NCBI GenBank assembly: GCA_963931925.1
Contig: OZ007579.1
Coordinates: forward strand, 27,508,867-27,572,866
Length of the DNA: 64,000 bases
Direction: 5' to 3'
From: Onchidella celtica
Taxonomy: Eukaryota > Mollusca > Gastropoda > Systellommatophora > Onchidiidae
The notes beneath the pieces are model-generated. The model ran no database searches, was not told the origin of the DNA, and worked only from the letters and a program-made list of their open reading frames with translations. Positions 30,781 through 56,205 of the stretch are shown here, one piece after another (position 1 is the first letter of the stretch; each line of letters starts with the position of its first letter). Made by a program: the position numbers and the translations under genes.

Positions 30781-31261
30781 CCCGAGAGAAAGCTGTGAAA
30801 TTTTGACCCTAAGGATTACGTCCGTCGTAATAAGATATTTGATTTAAACGTTTTTGTTTTCTTTTGGTGATGATTCAACATTATACCCAATTTGTCACAG
30901 CACGATACAGCGTATCGATAAACCCAGAGTAGCAGCTGCTCCTCTGTAATGACTCCTTGGTCTGAGTGGCTGAACGCTCGTGAGAAACAGTGTACTGGAT
31001 ATTGTGAAATCCGAGCCAAGGGGTGAAATACATAATGTATAGCATTTATATAATGTATAGCATGCTCGGCGTATGATTATGAACGATAACTGGACTGACG
31101 GAGCAGAGGAGGAACGTTTTGGAGAGAGAAGACGAGATTGGTTAAAATTGAAGAAACAGACTCGCATTCAGAAATACCGGTACACTCGTTGTCAGGGAGT
31201 AAATGATAATAGGCACGTCGGAGTGTGTTTGTGTAAGTTGTGTATTCGTGAGTGTGGGCAT

Positions 31262-31505
31262 GTGTGGCTGTATGTGTAATTGTGTGTTTGTGTAAGTGTG
31301 TATATGTGTAAGTGTGTGTACGTGTAAGTGTGTGTACGTGTAAGTGTGTGTATGTGTAAGTGTGTATATGTGTAAGTGTGTGTACGTGTAAGTGTGTGTT
31401 TGTGTAAGTGTGTATATGTGTAAGTGTGTGTATGTGTAAGTGTGTGTACGTGTAAGTGTGTGTACGTGTAAGTGTGTGTTTGTGTAAGTGTGTATATGTG
31501 TAAAT
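31262..31505 (+). repeat. 16-bp minisatellite
   Basis: Units of GTGTGTACGTGTAAGT with T/A/C variants at one or two positions, about 14 copies. Confidence 0.92.
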
Positions 31506-31904
31506 GTATGTATGTACGTGTCTACTGTCTGTATATTTAGTTTTTTTTTTTTCTTTTTTGTTCTTTCTTGTTTTGTACTTGATCTTGTATTTTCCCCAAA
31601 GAGTTGAGGGGGGGGGGGGGCGAGAGCAGGGAAGTTGGCTGTGGGGGAGAGGTTATAGTTTTAAGTGTAGGTTCCGTGGCTTCTTAATTACTGGAAACAC
31701 ATTTGGCGAAGGGTGGAGAGAGTTCAAATTATTGTAGTTTGTTGTTGTTCTTTAAGTTCTTTTGCAATTTAAAATTAAATTTTAAAAGAAAAATAACAGT
31801 AAGAAAAGTTTCACTGGAGCAATGAGGCTATTTCCATGAATAACATTGTTTTCAACTGGTGAGGTACCTGGCATTATCAGGGATGAATCTGTGAACCAAC
31901 CGTT

Positions 31905-31911
31905 CTCTCTC

Positions 31912-31949
<38 letters not shown>

Positions 31950-31992
31950 TCTCTCTCCCTCACTCTCACTCTCCCTCTCTCTCTCTCTCTCT
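31905..31992 (+). repeat. (CT)n tract
   Basis: Nearly pure CT dinucleotides. Confidence 0.93.
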
Positions 31993-32725
31993 TTGGTCTA
32001 GAAAGCTACCATATTAATAGATTCTATCCTTTCTGGTTCGGTGGGCTACTGCAGGGAACCAAACCAAAGATCGTTGCATTTCACTTATTTACAACTTTTT
32101 ATTAAACATACCTGAAACTTCAATCAAAATAATCAGTGGACACAAAATGGATTGGGCTGGATTAGTTGACACTTAAGAAAATTAATTTTATGATATTTTA
32201 AACAGTCATTTAGGTTCTAGCGTCAAAAAAAAAAAAATGAATTACTTCCGGCACTATTTTTTTTTAATAATATGATTTCACAATTATTTGATTTATTTTG
32301 TTATTTTAGCAGTCACCCAGAGCCATTGCTTCTTGTCCACCTAAATAATATTGATGAAGCATTTGAGAAGGTAAACATGATTTTGGAGGTTCACAACAAT
32401 GTTAATCAGAATTTCCGCCCCAGTGTGTTTATACTTAATATTTACAATTCTTCATGAAACGAGATTCGGTGTAAGCTCACTGGGAAAAGGGGGCGGGGAG
32501 ATGGGGGGGCGGGGGGCTCCAGCATACGATAAGCATTATTGAAGGGGGGGGGGGGTTGAGCGGACGTACGATCTTCAGCTATGGTACTAAATTTAAAAAC
32601 GTTGTTGTATTTAACGTTTTTATTCAGCTAATTAAGTTGCTACATTAATATCAAAAATAATGTCTCTAATGAAATCGTCAAATAATAGAAATGCAACAGA
32701 GTTTCCAAACATCAACTCCTTATCA

Positions 32726-33127
32726 GGGGTCACAAGGTGATCTAGAGGCAAGGTGCTTACCTCTCATGCCAAAGGGACCAGGTTCGATTCCCGGTCTGTG
32801 CAGGTACGTTGAAATTTGATTCCAGGGGAAACAAATTCCTGTCCCTGATCCTATGGTAGGTTGAATCGAGCACGTAGTCTTCTCGGATAATGACGGAAAA
32901 ACTCGGATGGCCCGTGTACACGTTGGGCGCGTTAAAGATACCTTGGCAGTTGGAACTCGAGAAGAGCAGGCCGAACAACGCCGCTGCCCGGGAAAAATTC
33001 TGAAAAAAACAAAAAAAAACTAATCCCTACCACAAAGACACAGAAACAAGAAAAAATAAAAAATAAAAACACGAAAAGTGAGGTGTAAATGCCAAGGCCA
33101 GGGAACCTCCTAAACGAGGGACCTAAA
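32726..33127 (+). mobile_element. tRNA-derived SINE, tail type B
   Basis: Head from AAGGTGATCTAGAGGCAAGG, B box GGTTCGATTCCC, core around GTTAAAGATACCTTGGCAG, type B tail GAGGTGTAAATGCCAAGG. Several substitutions indicate an older copy. No clear target duplication found. Confidence 0.85.
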
Positions 33128-33294
33128 CACAGGCCTTGTCGTGTATATTCACCATTGCAAGGGCCGTACGTTCTTGGGTGAGTTTGGGGGGAGGGGGGGA
33201 TGTTGAGGCCATACGTATGAAAAGCATTACATGGAGGTGGAGGACGCATGTACTATATTGAGGCTGTTGTTATAAGTAAGTACGCAGGCCAAAT

Positions 33295-33572
33295 GTGTTT
33301 GCGCTAGGGGCGCGTACGTATACGTGACTATCCCTAACCCTGTCTTTAACCTTAACCCCAAATTTTATCGAATGCCTAAACCTGCCTTCCTACCCTTTCA
33401 ACCAAAAAAAAAAAAAAAACAACAGGAGAAAAACAAAAAGAAAATGTGAAAGAGTAATTGAGCATAATTAATTAAGGCTGATGTCGAGGAGCATTCCGGG
33501 GGGGGGGGGGGGGGGAGCTCTCTAGCTCTGGGGTCACAATAGGCTTTAAAATACGTACCCTTGGCGCAAAAA
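33295..33572. mobile_element. TIR MITE family 6, copy 2
   Basis: GTGTTTGCGCTAGGGGCGCG ... TACGTACCCTTGGCGCAAAA; co-linear with 28052-28307. Confidence 0.75.
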
Positions 33573-33796
33573 AAAATTTTGGGCCGTAGTTGGATTACCA
33601 AGGTCCTGTCCTAATTACAAAACATCTAGTTACGATCGTTAATAATATGTACAGAAATACATGGGCATATTTACAGAGCAATATAGCACTATATTTACAT
33701 TTTCTATTATTTCCAGGGTCTTCCCAGCTGTATAAACAACGGGTGTTGCTGGTTTGCATTTTTGCATTCGACCAAATGGAAAAAAAATGTATTTTT

Positions 33797-34490
33797 TCTG
33801 TTTATCTACCTGTCTGTCTATGTCTATTTGTCTGTCTGTCTGTCTGTGTCTATCTGGTCTGTCTGTCTGTGTCTATTTGTCTGTCTGTCTCTGTCAATCT
33901 GATCTGTCTGTTTGTGTCTATTTGTCTGTCTGTCTCTGTCGATCTGGTCTGTCTGTCTGTCTGTGTCTGTTTATCTGTCTGTCTCTGTCGATCTGGTCTG
34001 CCTATTTGTCTGTCTGTCTCTGTCGATCTGGTCTGTCTGTTTGTCTGTCTGTCTGTCTCTCTCTCTCTCTGTGTCTTTGACTGTCTCTGGCAGTCTGCAT
34101 GTTTTTCTCTCTTTGTCTATATCGCTCTTTGTCTCCCTCTCTGTCTCTCTCTGTGTGTTTGTCTGTCTCTCACTCTCTTTGCATCTCCCTCTGCCAGTCA
34201 GTCTCTCTGTCTCCTTCCCTCCCTCTCTCTTGTTGTCTGTCTCTCTATGTCTCTGCCTCTATCTGTCCCTTTGCATCTTTCTCTCTTTTTCTACATCTCT
34301 CTTTGTCGCTCTCTGCCTCTCTGTCTGTCTGTTTGTCTGTTTGACTGTCTGTCTGCCTGTCTCTCTGTTTCTGTCTCTGTTCACCTGTACGTTTTTCATT
34401 TCGTCTATCTCTTTGCCTCTCTCTCCGTGTCTCAGTCTGTCTGTCTGTCTGTCTCTCTGTCCCTCTCTCTATATCTCTCTATGTCTATAT
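33797..34490 (+). repeat. Degenerate (CTGT)n/(CT)n tract
   Basis: About 700 bases of CTGTCTGT and CTCTCT units, including a 33-base periodicity (GTCGATCTGGTCTGTCTGTC) at 33890-34045. The 309-codon frame is an artefact. Confidence 0.93.
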
Positions 34491-34964
34491 TTACAGCATT
34501 TCTTAAAGAGGTGATTTAAATCATATCAAAAACTCCAACCCTCACCACAAATTTCTATTAATAATGGCATAAAATATAGATCGATGAATATCTTTTACAT
34601 AACCACGTAATATTTTAAAACCTTATTTGCTTTGAATTATAATGTATTTACACGTATTTTATTTACACTCTAGAAAAATCAAACACAACATAATAATTAT
34701 ACTCCTACCGGAACACAATGGAAAATAAATACCATGTTTCAATCTAAAAGTGTTTATTATATTTGCTCAAAATGTAATGACTTGACCATCCTTGAATAAT
34801 TTAGTCTTCTTTGGTTTCTAGTTAATAACATGCATTACAAAAATTGCTGTTGTTAGGGGGGCGTAGTGTTTTTACATAGAAAGCTGTAGCTGAACAGTAA
34901 ACTCAACTCAAAATTTTCTCTATTTAGCTTTGTAATTGGACTAGATCAAGATTTACGTCCCCCT

Positions 34965-35622
34965 AAGTGCTTGGTCTTTATTTTTAGGAGGTCCCTAACC
35001 TTGGCATTCGTACCTCACTTTTCTTGTGTGTGTGTTTATTTCTTTCGTTCTTATTTCGTGCGTTTTTGTGGTAGGGATTATTTTTTTAGGATTTTGTCCG
35101 GGCAGCGGCCTTGTTCGGCAGTTAAGTAAACATTATTCTGTTTAGATTCTATACATTTCCTATTCAACTCTTTTATTATTCGTTTTCCTTTTTTTTTTCT
35201 GTTGTTGTTTTTTTCCTTTGTTTCCCCTTGATGAAGGCGCTTGCCGAAATATCGGCCATTCTCTGTCTTCTCTCTTTTTGGTTTGCATTGTATCGTTTGG
35301 GTATTATTTCTTAAGCGAGGCTTTGCTATATACAACTTTTTCTTTTTGCCCAATTTTGACATCACCTGTTCGGCCTGCTCTTCTCGATTTCCAACTGCCA
35401 AAGCATGTTTTATGTGCGCAACGTGCACACGGACCCTTCGAAGTTTTCGCCCTTGTCCGAGAAGACTATAATGTTCGATCCTACCTACCATAGGATCAGG
35501 GACAGAAAATTCCCCCCCCCCCCACCCACAAAATTCCAACATGCCTGCACCGACCGGGGATAGAACCCGGCACCTTCGACATGACAGGCGGCATGATGCC
35601 TCTAGACCACCGTGTCCCCGGA
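34965..35622 (-). mobile_element. tRNA-derived SINE, tail type B, interrupted by a 247-bp insertion
   Basis: The tail (34965-35035) and the core/head (35375-35622) are separated by an unrelated sequence at 35120-35366, flanked by TGTTCGGC on both sides. Without the insertion the SINE core reads continuously. Confidence 0.88.
35120..35366 (-). mobile_element. Copy of the 'GGCAAAAAGAAAAAG' repeat family inserted in a SINE
   Basis: Flanked by the 8-bp duplication TGTTCGGC (35112-35119 and 35367-35374). On the minus strand it starts GTCAAAATTGGGCAAAAAG, matching 36781-37025 and 42275-42470. It contains GATGAAGGCGCTTGCCGAAATATCGGCC on the plus strand in two adjacent blocks. Class unknown. Confidence 0.75.
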
Positions 35623-36089
35623 CGCGTGTTTACCGATTGCAGTGCAGACCAGCAAATTAAGGAGCGAGACAGCAACACATCCACATCCCATGAGTTTTCG
35701 GTGACGTTCAGAGTCATTTTAGGGTTAGGGTTAGGGTGCACAGTCTAGAGGTTGCAGCACCCATGGCAGTGTTCGGTAGGACGAGAAATCTCTTAGCCGA
35801 TGACCTGTGTTTGGGGGTCTGTTGCTGCCCCGCTCCTGAATTTGCTGGTCTGCACTGCAATCGGCAAACACGCTCCCCGGACAGTATGTCCCCCCTAACA
35901 ACATGTATTACAAATTTAATGCTGAATGTTCCCGATCTGGCAACAGTGTTTAATTATCTTATTCTCCAGCGTTCAATATTTCAGCTGGGGCAGATATGAT
36001 CAGAAAACCTGTGAAAGGATTATTTTACATAATATCTTAAAGATGTTAGGCGGGCCTGGGGAAATTGTATCGTGTATAATCTTAATTAG

Positions 36090-36420
36090 CTGGATTCTTA
36101 ACCCTTCATGCCCCGCCCCCATTTCTGCTTGTGGAGGAAAATTCCGACTTAGTGAGATTTGTTCTTAGGAGCATAATTAAGCGGTTTTCTTGTTCATTTG
36201 GTTGATTTAGTGTATTTTGAAGACATTATTAAAGTTAATTTTCTGTTCATTATGCTAATTATTAATTATGTTTTTTAATGTTTTTATGTTAATTATTTTT
36301 TTTTGTTAATTATGTTAATTATTAATGTTAATTTCTGACCTTGAGTTCTTGCGGGAGCTGCAGCTGAGTGATAAATTTCTGTATATCCCTGGTGGCACTT
36401 GGGGCTTAGAGGGTTACGCA
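36090..36420 (+). repeat. Interspersed repeat I, uninterrupted copy
   Basis: Reads TTGATTTAGTGTATTTTGAA where the other copy carries the mariner-like insertion at a TA. It has gained TTAATTATG-rich sequence in the middle. Confidence 0.65.
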
Positions 36421-36780
36421 TGAGGGGGGAGGGGGTGGTGTAGGAAAGGAAATAAATAGTTTGACACAGGTTTGACTGTAGAGTAGCTGAGCTTTCATGT
36501 AAAATCAGTGAGTGTTAGGCCCCGTGAACGTTATAGCCAAATTTGATAGGGCGACTGATTGAACGACGATGACACAACAGAACTATTGAGTTTCAATGAG
36601 ATTTCGTGCACCAGCCAACTGTTTGTTTGTTGCTGTTGTTGTTGTTGTTGTTGTTTTTCACTGAAACAATGTTGTGACCTCACGATCCAACGAGTTGGAC
36701 AATCAAAACTTTCGTCGAAAGCAAGTTCAATCTTGGTATTATCATGATGTGGAATCTTACAGTGTGTCTAGGTAGCCTAT

Positions 36781-37050
36781 GTCAAAAATTGGCAGAAAGA
36801 AAAAGTCGTATGTAGCAAAGCCAAAAATTGGCAAAAAGAAAAAGTTGTATGTAGCAAAGTCAAAAATTGGCAAAAAGAAAAAGTTGTGTGTAGCAAAGTC
36901 AAAAATTGGCAAAAAGAAAAAGCTGTATGTGGCAAAGCCTCACGTAAGAAATAATACCCAAACGAGACAGTGAAACGCAAACTATACGGGAAAACAGAAA
37001 ATGGCCGATATTTGGGCGCCTGTACAGTTTTTCTGTGGTTTTTATAATAC
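36781..37050 (+). repeat. 'GGCAAAAAGAAAAAG' repeat family with fourfold 5' tandem
   Basis: The first 39 bases (CAAAAATTGGCAAAAAGAAA plus AAGTTGTATGTAGCAAAG) occur four times in tandem at 36783-36940, then the rest of the element follows once. The tail has ACAGTTTTTCTGTGGTTTTT in reverse. Confidence 0.75.
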
Positions 37051-38851
37051 TAGGCAGCCTATAAAGACTTGGAGCACACCAGCCGATTTTGATAGGCTGA
37101 CTCGTTGGATAGTGACGTCATAAGTGGTACGTCACCGGGATCGGCCGGCGTGCCAAGTCTCATTGAATTTAACTGTCATGACGTCACCATCCAATTAATT
37201 CGATGCTAGTCTAGTTTTAAAACGAAGGTAACAAAATGGCAGTAAATACACACCGCTTGTATGAATAAATAAAATACGTAAATAAATAAATAACGAATCA
37301 GTGAAGAACACGAGACTTCGAGATTCAGGAACCGTAATCTGAAACAGTAAACGAGATTCAAATTTATGTTTTGTTGAGTCACCTTCTGACAGTCTTAGCC
37401 GTGGAAAATAGTCCCCCTCCCCCCAAAACCCCAACCCGCCCCCCCCCTCTCCCTTCCCACCTCCTTCACCCACCCAAAAAAAGCAGTAAGTGCCACATTA
37501 AAGTGTCAACAGATCAGACAGATGGCAAAATGCGACTTGATTGTATTACATTTTATTACAAATATAAATTACTGTTCTGCCTGAACATTTTAAGCCATGA
37601 AATACGATGAGTCCTTGCTTCGACCAGCTGAAATCGGTCCGAATTTGTACTTGTATATCCCCCCCCCCCCTTTTTTTTTAATCACGTAAGTTGATAGCAA
37701 TTTTATGTACACTGTCGTGTTCTCACATCGATCTCGGCGAGCACTTCTGCGCATATCCAGTTGGTCATGCGTCTGATTACGTCACCAGATGGCGGGGCTT
37801 TAAAAGGACAGTACGACTGTTTGGCTACTTTTGATCAAACTGGGTTTTTACGGTACAACAGCTTGGTCACTTTTGATCGAACGGCGTTTTATTGCTCTCG
37901 CCCATACCGATCTCTGTTTCATCGTTCTCAGTGAAGGAATTTTATTTTTTATTGCCCAGTGATTGAAGTCTGAGGTAAGATCTTGGAGAGGTAAAGATGG
38001 CATGGTAAATGTGTGCGGTGGTATATTGGTTTGAGGTCTGTGTTTTAGAGGGATAACCGCTCTCAGCATTTATACAAGTCTTCCGTTTCCTCTTCTTCTC
38101 CTGCATCATTTTCTTCTTTCTTGCCTTCTTCTATCAAGTCTTCCGTTTCCTCTTCTTCTCCTGCATCATGTTCTTTCTCTTCTTCAGGTTTCGTCATGTT
38201 CTCCTTCTCCTTTTTCTTCATCTTAGACCCCTGTGATTGTATGTTGTTGGTGTTGTTTAACGGCTTTTATTGGCGTAGTGTTTATTCTCGAAGTAGTCGT
38301 TCTAGTTATTATGTTATTATTGTTGCTGTTGTTGCGGGAATTAGCTGTGACTATGAGTAACAGAATGGTTTAACTCCGCTTTTGTTAGAAAATGAGATAA
38401 CTTTATGCGTGTGTATAGAATCGACCAATCTGTCAATGGAATAATGGTTTAACCCCCTCGAGACGAAATAAACTACTTATTTTATGTCCTTTCTCTTATT
38501 TACCCTACTATTAAAACCAAAAACAGAAGTTTGGAACAAGTCCATCAATAACATTAAGGTCCTAGAAGCACTGAGTCAAATCTGTCTTGTCTCGGTTACA
38601 TGGACTGTGGAGTTTAACGAGTCCCCGCCCAGTAGAAATAAACTGAAACAAGTATGTCTCGGTACTAGATCTAAAGGCAAAGGAAGTTCAGGTCTTGGGT
38701 CAACACTGTCTCAAGGCAAACATGTCTCGGTGAGCTACTGTTCGTTTATTGATGCGCACAGTTATTCGTTCTGGTATTTAGATTGTTCTTGTTGTTTGGC
38801 AATGAGAATTATAATAACTAGTCGACCTACTGACACGTGGAATACAAAAGA
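37051..38851. other. Intergenic, no supported gene
   Basis: Includes a C-rich block at 37405-37480 and the 60-bp duplication. A 163-codon frame at 38484-38975 runs into repeat G and has no recognisable domain. Confidence 0.55.
38075..38170 (+). repeat. 60-bp tandem duplication
   Basis: CAAGTCTTCCGTTTCCTCTT at 38075 and 38135, pyrimidine-rich. Confidence 0.9.
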
Positions 38852-39197
38852 TGTGATTTTAAAAGTTGAATTTCGACCATCAATATGTAAAATGAGGCGC
38901 AGAACGAAATTTCCGGTCGTACTTTTTAATTCTATCCGAAGAAATTGCGTCTTTTTTTTCTGGTTAAAAATTTAATGTCGGAACATTTTCTTCTGCTCAA
39001 CTCAGCCGTGGCTCAAAATCAACGAAAGGGTTAAAAACAGCGAACTTCAAGATCTTGTGAAATATGCCCACAAAAGATGTTTTCGTCTTTTTACTGGGCG
39101 TAATATGATATTTTGTAGAACTTTCATAGAATTTATGGCTTAGCGATTAAAAAGCCTTTAAGGATTACATTAGACGTCTTACTTCCTTTATAATAAT
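38852..39197 (+). repeat. Interspersed repeat G, uninterrupted copy
   Basis: Shares AGAACGAAATTTCC, GGCTCAAAATCAAC and TTAAAAAGCCTTT with 28904-29206/30365-30385 and, more weakly, with 52807-53035. It is the empty-site counterpart of the solo LTR insertion at 29207. Confidence 0.8.
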
Positions 39198-39204
39198 GAT
39201 TATG

Positions 39205-39440
39205 TGAGTAAATCTGACAAAACCGGGCGAAAGGTGAAATTTTATTTAATATATATATTATATTTGTACATTGTCAAAGAGTAGTGTTTTCTGAACATTT
39301 CTCCTTCTATTAGAACTTGATATCTCAGTGCTGAGCAAAGTTATGAAGTTTTGAAGTGGAGAATAGAATCGTGTGTTTTTGGGGCGGTATTCTCCGGAAT
39401 TTGGTATTTCACCTTAAGCCCGCTTTCGTCAGATCCAATC
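39205..39440. mobile_element. TIR MITE family 5, copy 2
   Basis: AGTAAATCTGACAAAACCGG ... CCCGCTTTCGTCAGATCCAA. Internal sequence differs more than the termini. Confidence 0.8.
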
Positions 39441-40087
39441 ACGGTATTGTCATTGCAGAATAAAATGTAATTATCAATACTGTTGACCCTATTGGAGTCA
39501 GTATTGCTATTGTTGACATACTGCCATATAAAAAATCTAATATGATTATCCCTGGTCTTCTCGTGAAAGGGCACAAGTGCAAAGGGCCCAGTTTTATAGG
39601 GGAGGAAAAAATGCTGTTTTACTTGAAATAGATTTTTAGTTATAATGAATAAACATTTAAAATAGTGTACTCTTCTTTAATGAACAGAGAAAAAAATAAA
39701 ATAAAACTGACTCCTAAGAATTCATGGTATATATGGCAAGGGAGACAAGATTTTACAACGCAAATACACGTATGCAGTTTTATGATAGGGCCAGAATATA
39801 CATTATGCTCGCTGTAAAGAGCTGATACTGCAACTGAACTTATGGTTATTTTTGTTGTTGTTATTATCGTTGTTGATATAATGTGGTTTTTGTGATGTTG
39901 TGGTTCCTTGGGGGGGGGGGGGGTACCATAGTAAGCCTGGAACTTCACAGTCAGCTGCTGGCAGACAAGAAATGCACACCATAATTTCCTATATTTTTGT
40001 TTTAGTAAATACGGGAAGACCCTATCACACTAAGCCACGTCAGACACAGTCAGCCGCTGGCAGTCAAGAAATAAATTCTTAGATTTT

Positions 40088-40171
40088 CTTAATAATAATG
40101 GATGGCAGTTATGGATGGCATGTATATAGCGCATATCCATTGCCATTAGAAATGCTCTATGCGCTTTACAG
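40088..40171 (-). mobile_element. LINE 3' end fragment, diverged
   Basis: On the minus strand GTAAAGCGCATAGAGC ... GCGCTATATACATGCCATCC and (TTA)n. Same architecture as the other two termini. Confidence 0.6.
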
Positions 40172-40218
40172 AAGCTCTCTCACTCACTCTTTCTTTATCT
40201 CACCCTCTCTCTCTCTCA

Positions 40219-40251
<33 letters not shown>

Positions 40252-40760
40252 AGAGTAAATACAGAAAGACCCTATCATACTAAGCCCAGTCAGACACAGT
40301 CGGCTTCTGCCAATTTTCTTGCCTGTACATTTTGCTAGCAGCAACTGGCTGTGACGTTCCACGCTTGGTATGATACACTCCCCTTTTTACGCAGTTTTAT
40401 GATAGGCCAGAGTGTACTGTAATGAGCTGATATTGCAACTAGATTTTATAGTTAGTGTTGTTGATGTTGTTCTTGCTGCTGCCGTCTTCGTGATGATGTG
40501 ATTAATGTGATGTTGTTCCTTAGCCAGTAGCCTTACGTTAGTCGGACATATCTGTATACTATTTCCGGACGGTTTGTAGGGTTACTGTGAGGGCGGATTT
40601 CCTACATCAAACCGATTGCAGTACGATGTGTAACCAGCGGACCTACGTTGGAACGATTTCATTCCTATGGGAAAACTTAAGGTCAATACTACATGGTCGG
40701 CTTGACGTAAAATTGCTGGCTGGGTCCTTTAGTAGATTTCGATTTCTTTTCCATAAAAGT

Positions 40761-40954
40761 TGAAGCTGTGTTTTCTATGTACGAAAACGGCAACGGAAAC
40801 GTAAAAAAATCCTTCAAGTATTGAAGTAAAAAGAATGTTTTCCTGTGTACGGAAATCCCGTTTCTGTAATCATGACAACACTCTTTCCTTTTACTACTTG
40901 ATGGATTTTTGACGTTTCCGTTGCCGTTTCCGTACATATGAAAACACAGCTTAA
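40761..40954. mobile_element. Hairpin MITE family 1, copy 3
   Basis: TGAAGCTGTGTTTTCTATGT ... CATATGAAAACACAGCTTAA, arms as in the other two copies. Confidence 0.85.
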
Positions 40955-41232
40955 CCTTTTCACATCATGGGGCTTAAGGCTCTAGCATACCCACCGTATG
41001 TCCTCTCTTTATAGTGGCTGTTACCTGCGGACGTACGCACTATTTTGGGTGTGATTTGAAAATCCATTTAAAATCCTCTGGTATAAAGCTAGAGTATGCT
41101 TGGTATCGCTGGAAAGCTTCTTCAGAGAAGAATAGTGACAATCGTATGTTTACAAATAGACGCACAAAAAAAAAAAAAAGACAAAGACGGTATGCGCTAC
41201 AAAACCGCTTGTTATCCCAGGTGGTGCGGCTT

Positions 41233-41711
41233 TCCCTTTTAAGGGACAAGGTGGTCTAGAGGCAAGGTGCTCGCCTCTCATGCCAAGGGTCCCGGGTTCT
41301 AAACCCGGGCAGTGCAGGCATGTTGGAAAGTGGATTTTTCTCGTATTTTCAAGTCCCTGGTCCTATTGGGGGGTAGGATCGAGTAGTTCTTGGAAATTGG
41401 ATTTTTCTCATATTTTCAAGTCCCTGGTCCTATTGGGGGGTAGGATCGAGTACCTAGTCTTCTCGGATAAGGACGAAAAAATTCGGAGGGGCCGTGTGCA
41501 CGTTGCGCACGTTAAAGATACCTTGGCAGTTGGAAATCGTAAAGAGCAGGCCGAAAGGCCGCTGCCCGGGCAAAATTGAAATTAATAGATTAAAATTTAT
41601 CCATATCATCTCCCCCCCCCCCCCCCGCCAGAACAAGAAATAATAAAAAACAAGTAAAGTGAGGTGTAAATGCCAAGGGCAGCGAACCTCCTAAAATAAA
41701 GACCTCAAATC
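41233..41711 (+). mobile_element. tRNA-derived SINE, tail type B, full length
   Basis: Flanked by the 14-bp duplication AGGTGGTGCGGCTT (41219-41232 and 41712-41725). The head carries tRNA-like A and B boxes (GGTGGTCTAGAGGCAAGGTG; GGGTTCTAAACCC). The body has the element's core around CACGTTAAAGATACCTTGGC and ends in GAGGTGTAAATGCCAAGGGC...CCTAAAATAAAGACCTC. A 64-base segment of the upstream body (TTGGATTTTTCTCRTATTTTCAAG...) is duplicated in tandem at about 41330-41455. Confidence 0.92.
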
Positions 41712-41996
41712 AGGTGGTGCGGCTTGCAGCCAACGGGTGACCGGTGTATCGGTGGGTTCTAAAGCAGCCCGCACCGGAAAGGTGCGTGGTGATGTGAAAG
41801 GGATAGTGCCTTCTTCCTACTTCCAGCAAAGGATCAATAGTGAAAAGGGGGGGGGGGGGTGTGAAAATGAGATTAAAAATAATGGCCAGAGAATAGGAAG
41901 AAATGAAGAGGGGGACCCAAAAAAAAAAAAAAAAAACATTTGTTCTTAATGTAATTTTGTTCTTTTTCTATTTGTTTGACATTCTATCCAGACAAA

Positions 41997-55492
<13,496 letters not shown>

Positions 55493-55964
55493 TTACATCG
55501 AACCACACAATGACTGACTTCAGCACCCAGTGATCCCCTTTCTATCTAATACACCGGGGAAGTATTACTTCTCTCTATTTATCCCAAGATTCTGCGTCTT
55601 GCTATGACCCACTTCATGTAAAATTTGCTTTCAAATGTGATTTTTAAACCCTTTCAGTATTGTAATATATGACAAAATTTTGAGAATTAAATTGCAGTGT
55701 TGAAAGAGCATCCTACTTTTTATGGCTAAATCAGTTTTCTTAATTTGACGTTACTGTCTGAATCGTCACAAAAAATCGTCACCGACTCCTAAGACTAAGT
55801 AAGTCACATTTTCGAAAAATCAATTTTCGTCTAATTATTCAACTGCATTCAAAGCCACATCGAAAGATCTTGGTTGTAGACTCCTATCCTAAGCCTAAAG
55901 ACAACCGAACTGCAAAATTTGAAAAGTTCACTGTAGCTAGGCCAGTTGTGCTCAAATATAACAT

Positions 55965-56205
55965 TTTTTTTTTGCTTTTCCTAAAGAGTAGTCAGAATAA
56001 ATTACTACAGTTTTTTTTGCTTTTCCTAAAGTGTAGCCAGAACCAATTACTACAGTTTTTTTTTTTTGCTTTTCCTAAAGAGTAGTCAGAACAAATTACT
56101 ACTGTTTTTTTTGCTTTTCCTAAATAGTAGTCAGAACCAATTACTACAGTTTTTTTTTTTGTGCTTTTCCTAAAGTGTAGCCAGAACCAATTACTACTGT
56201 TTTTT
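55965..56205 (+). repeat. Tandem repeat of about 45 bp
   Basis: Five units TTTTGCTTTTCCTAAAGAGT plus AGTCAGAACAAATTACTAC. Confidence 0.9.

Larger units (their letters stand above)
30386..32725. other. Intergenic, tandem repeats only
   Basis: Apart from the GT, 16-bp and CT arrays and a G tract at 31609-31621, nothing recognised. Confidence 0.6.

Noticed and set aside
33590..34519. 309-codon Cys/Leu/Ser-rich frame
   Set aside because: Runs through a degenerate (CTGT)n tract in several frames at once; a repeat artefact.
35078..35542. 154-codon minus-strand frame
   Set aside because: Spans a SINE and the element inserted in it; no conserved protein.
35715..35737. Telomere repeat (TTAGGG)3
   Set aside because: Only three units inside ordinary sequence; too short to call an interstitial telomere.
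38484..38975. 163-codon plus-strand frame
   Set aside because: Its second half is interspersed repeat G; no domain or splice context found.
41243..41315. Functional tRNA gene
   Set aside because: A and B boxes are present but the cloverleaf is imperfect and the sequence continues into a SINE body with target duplications.
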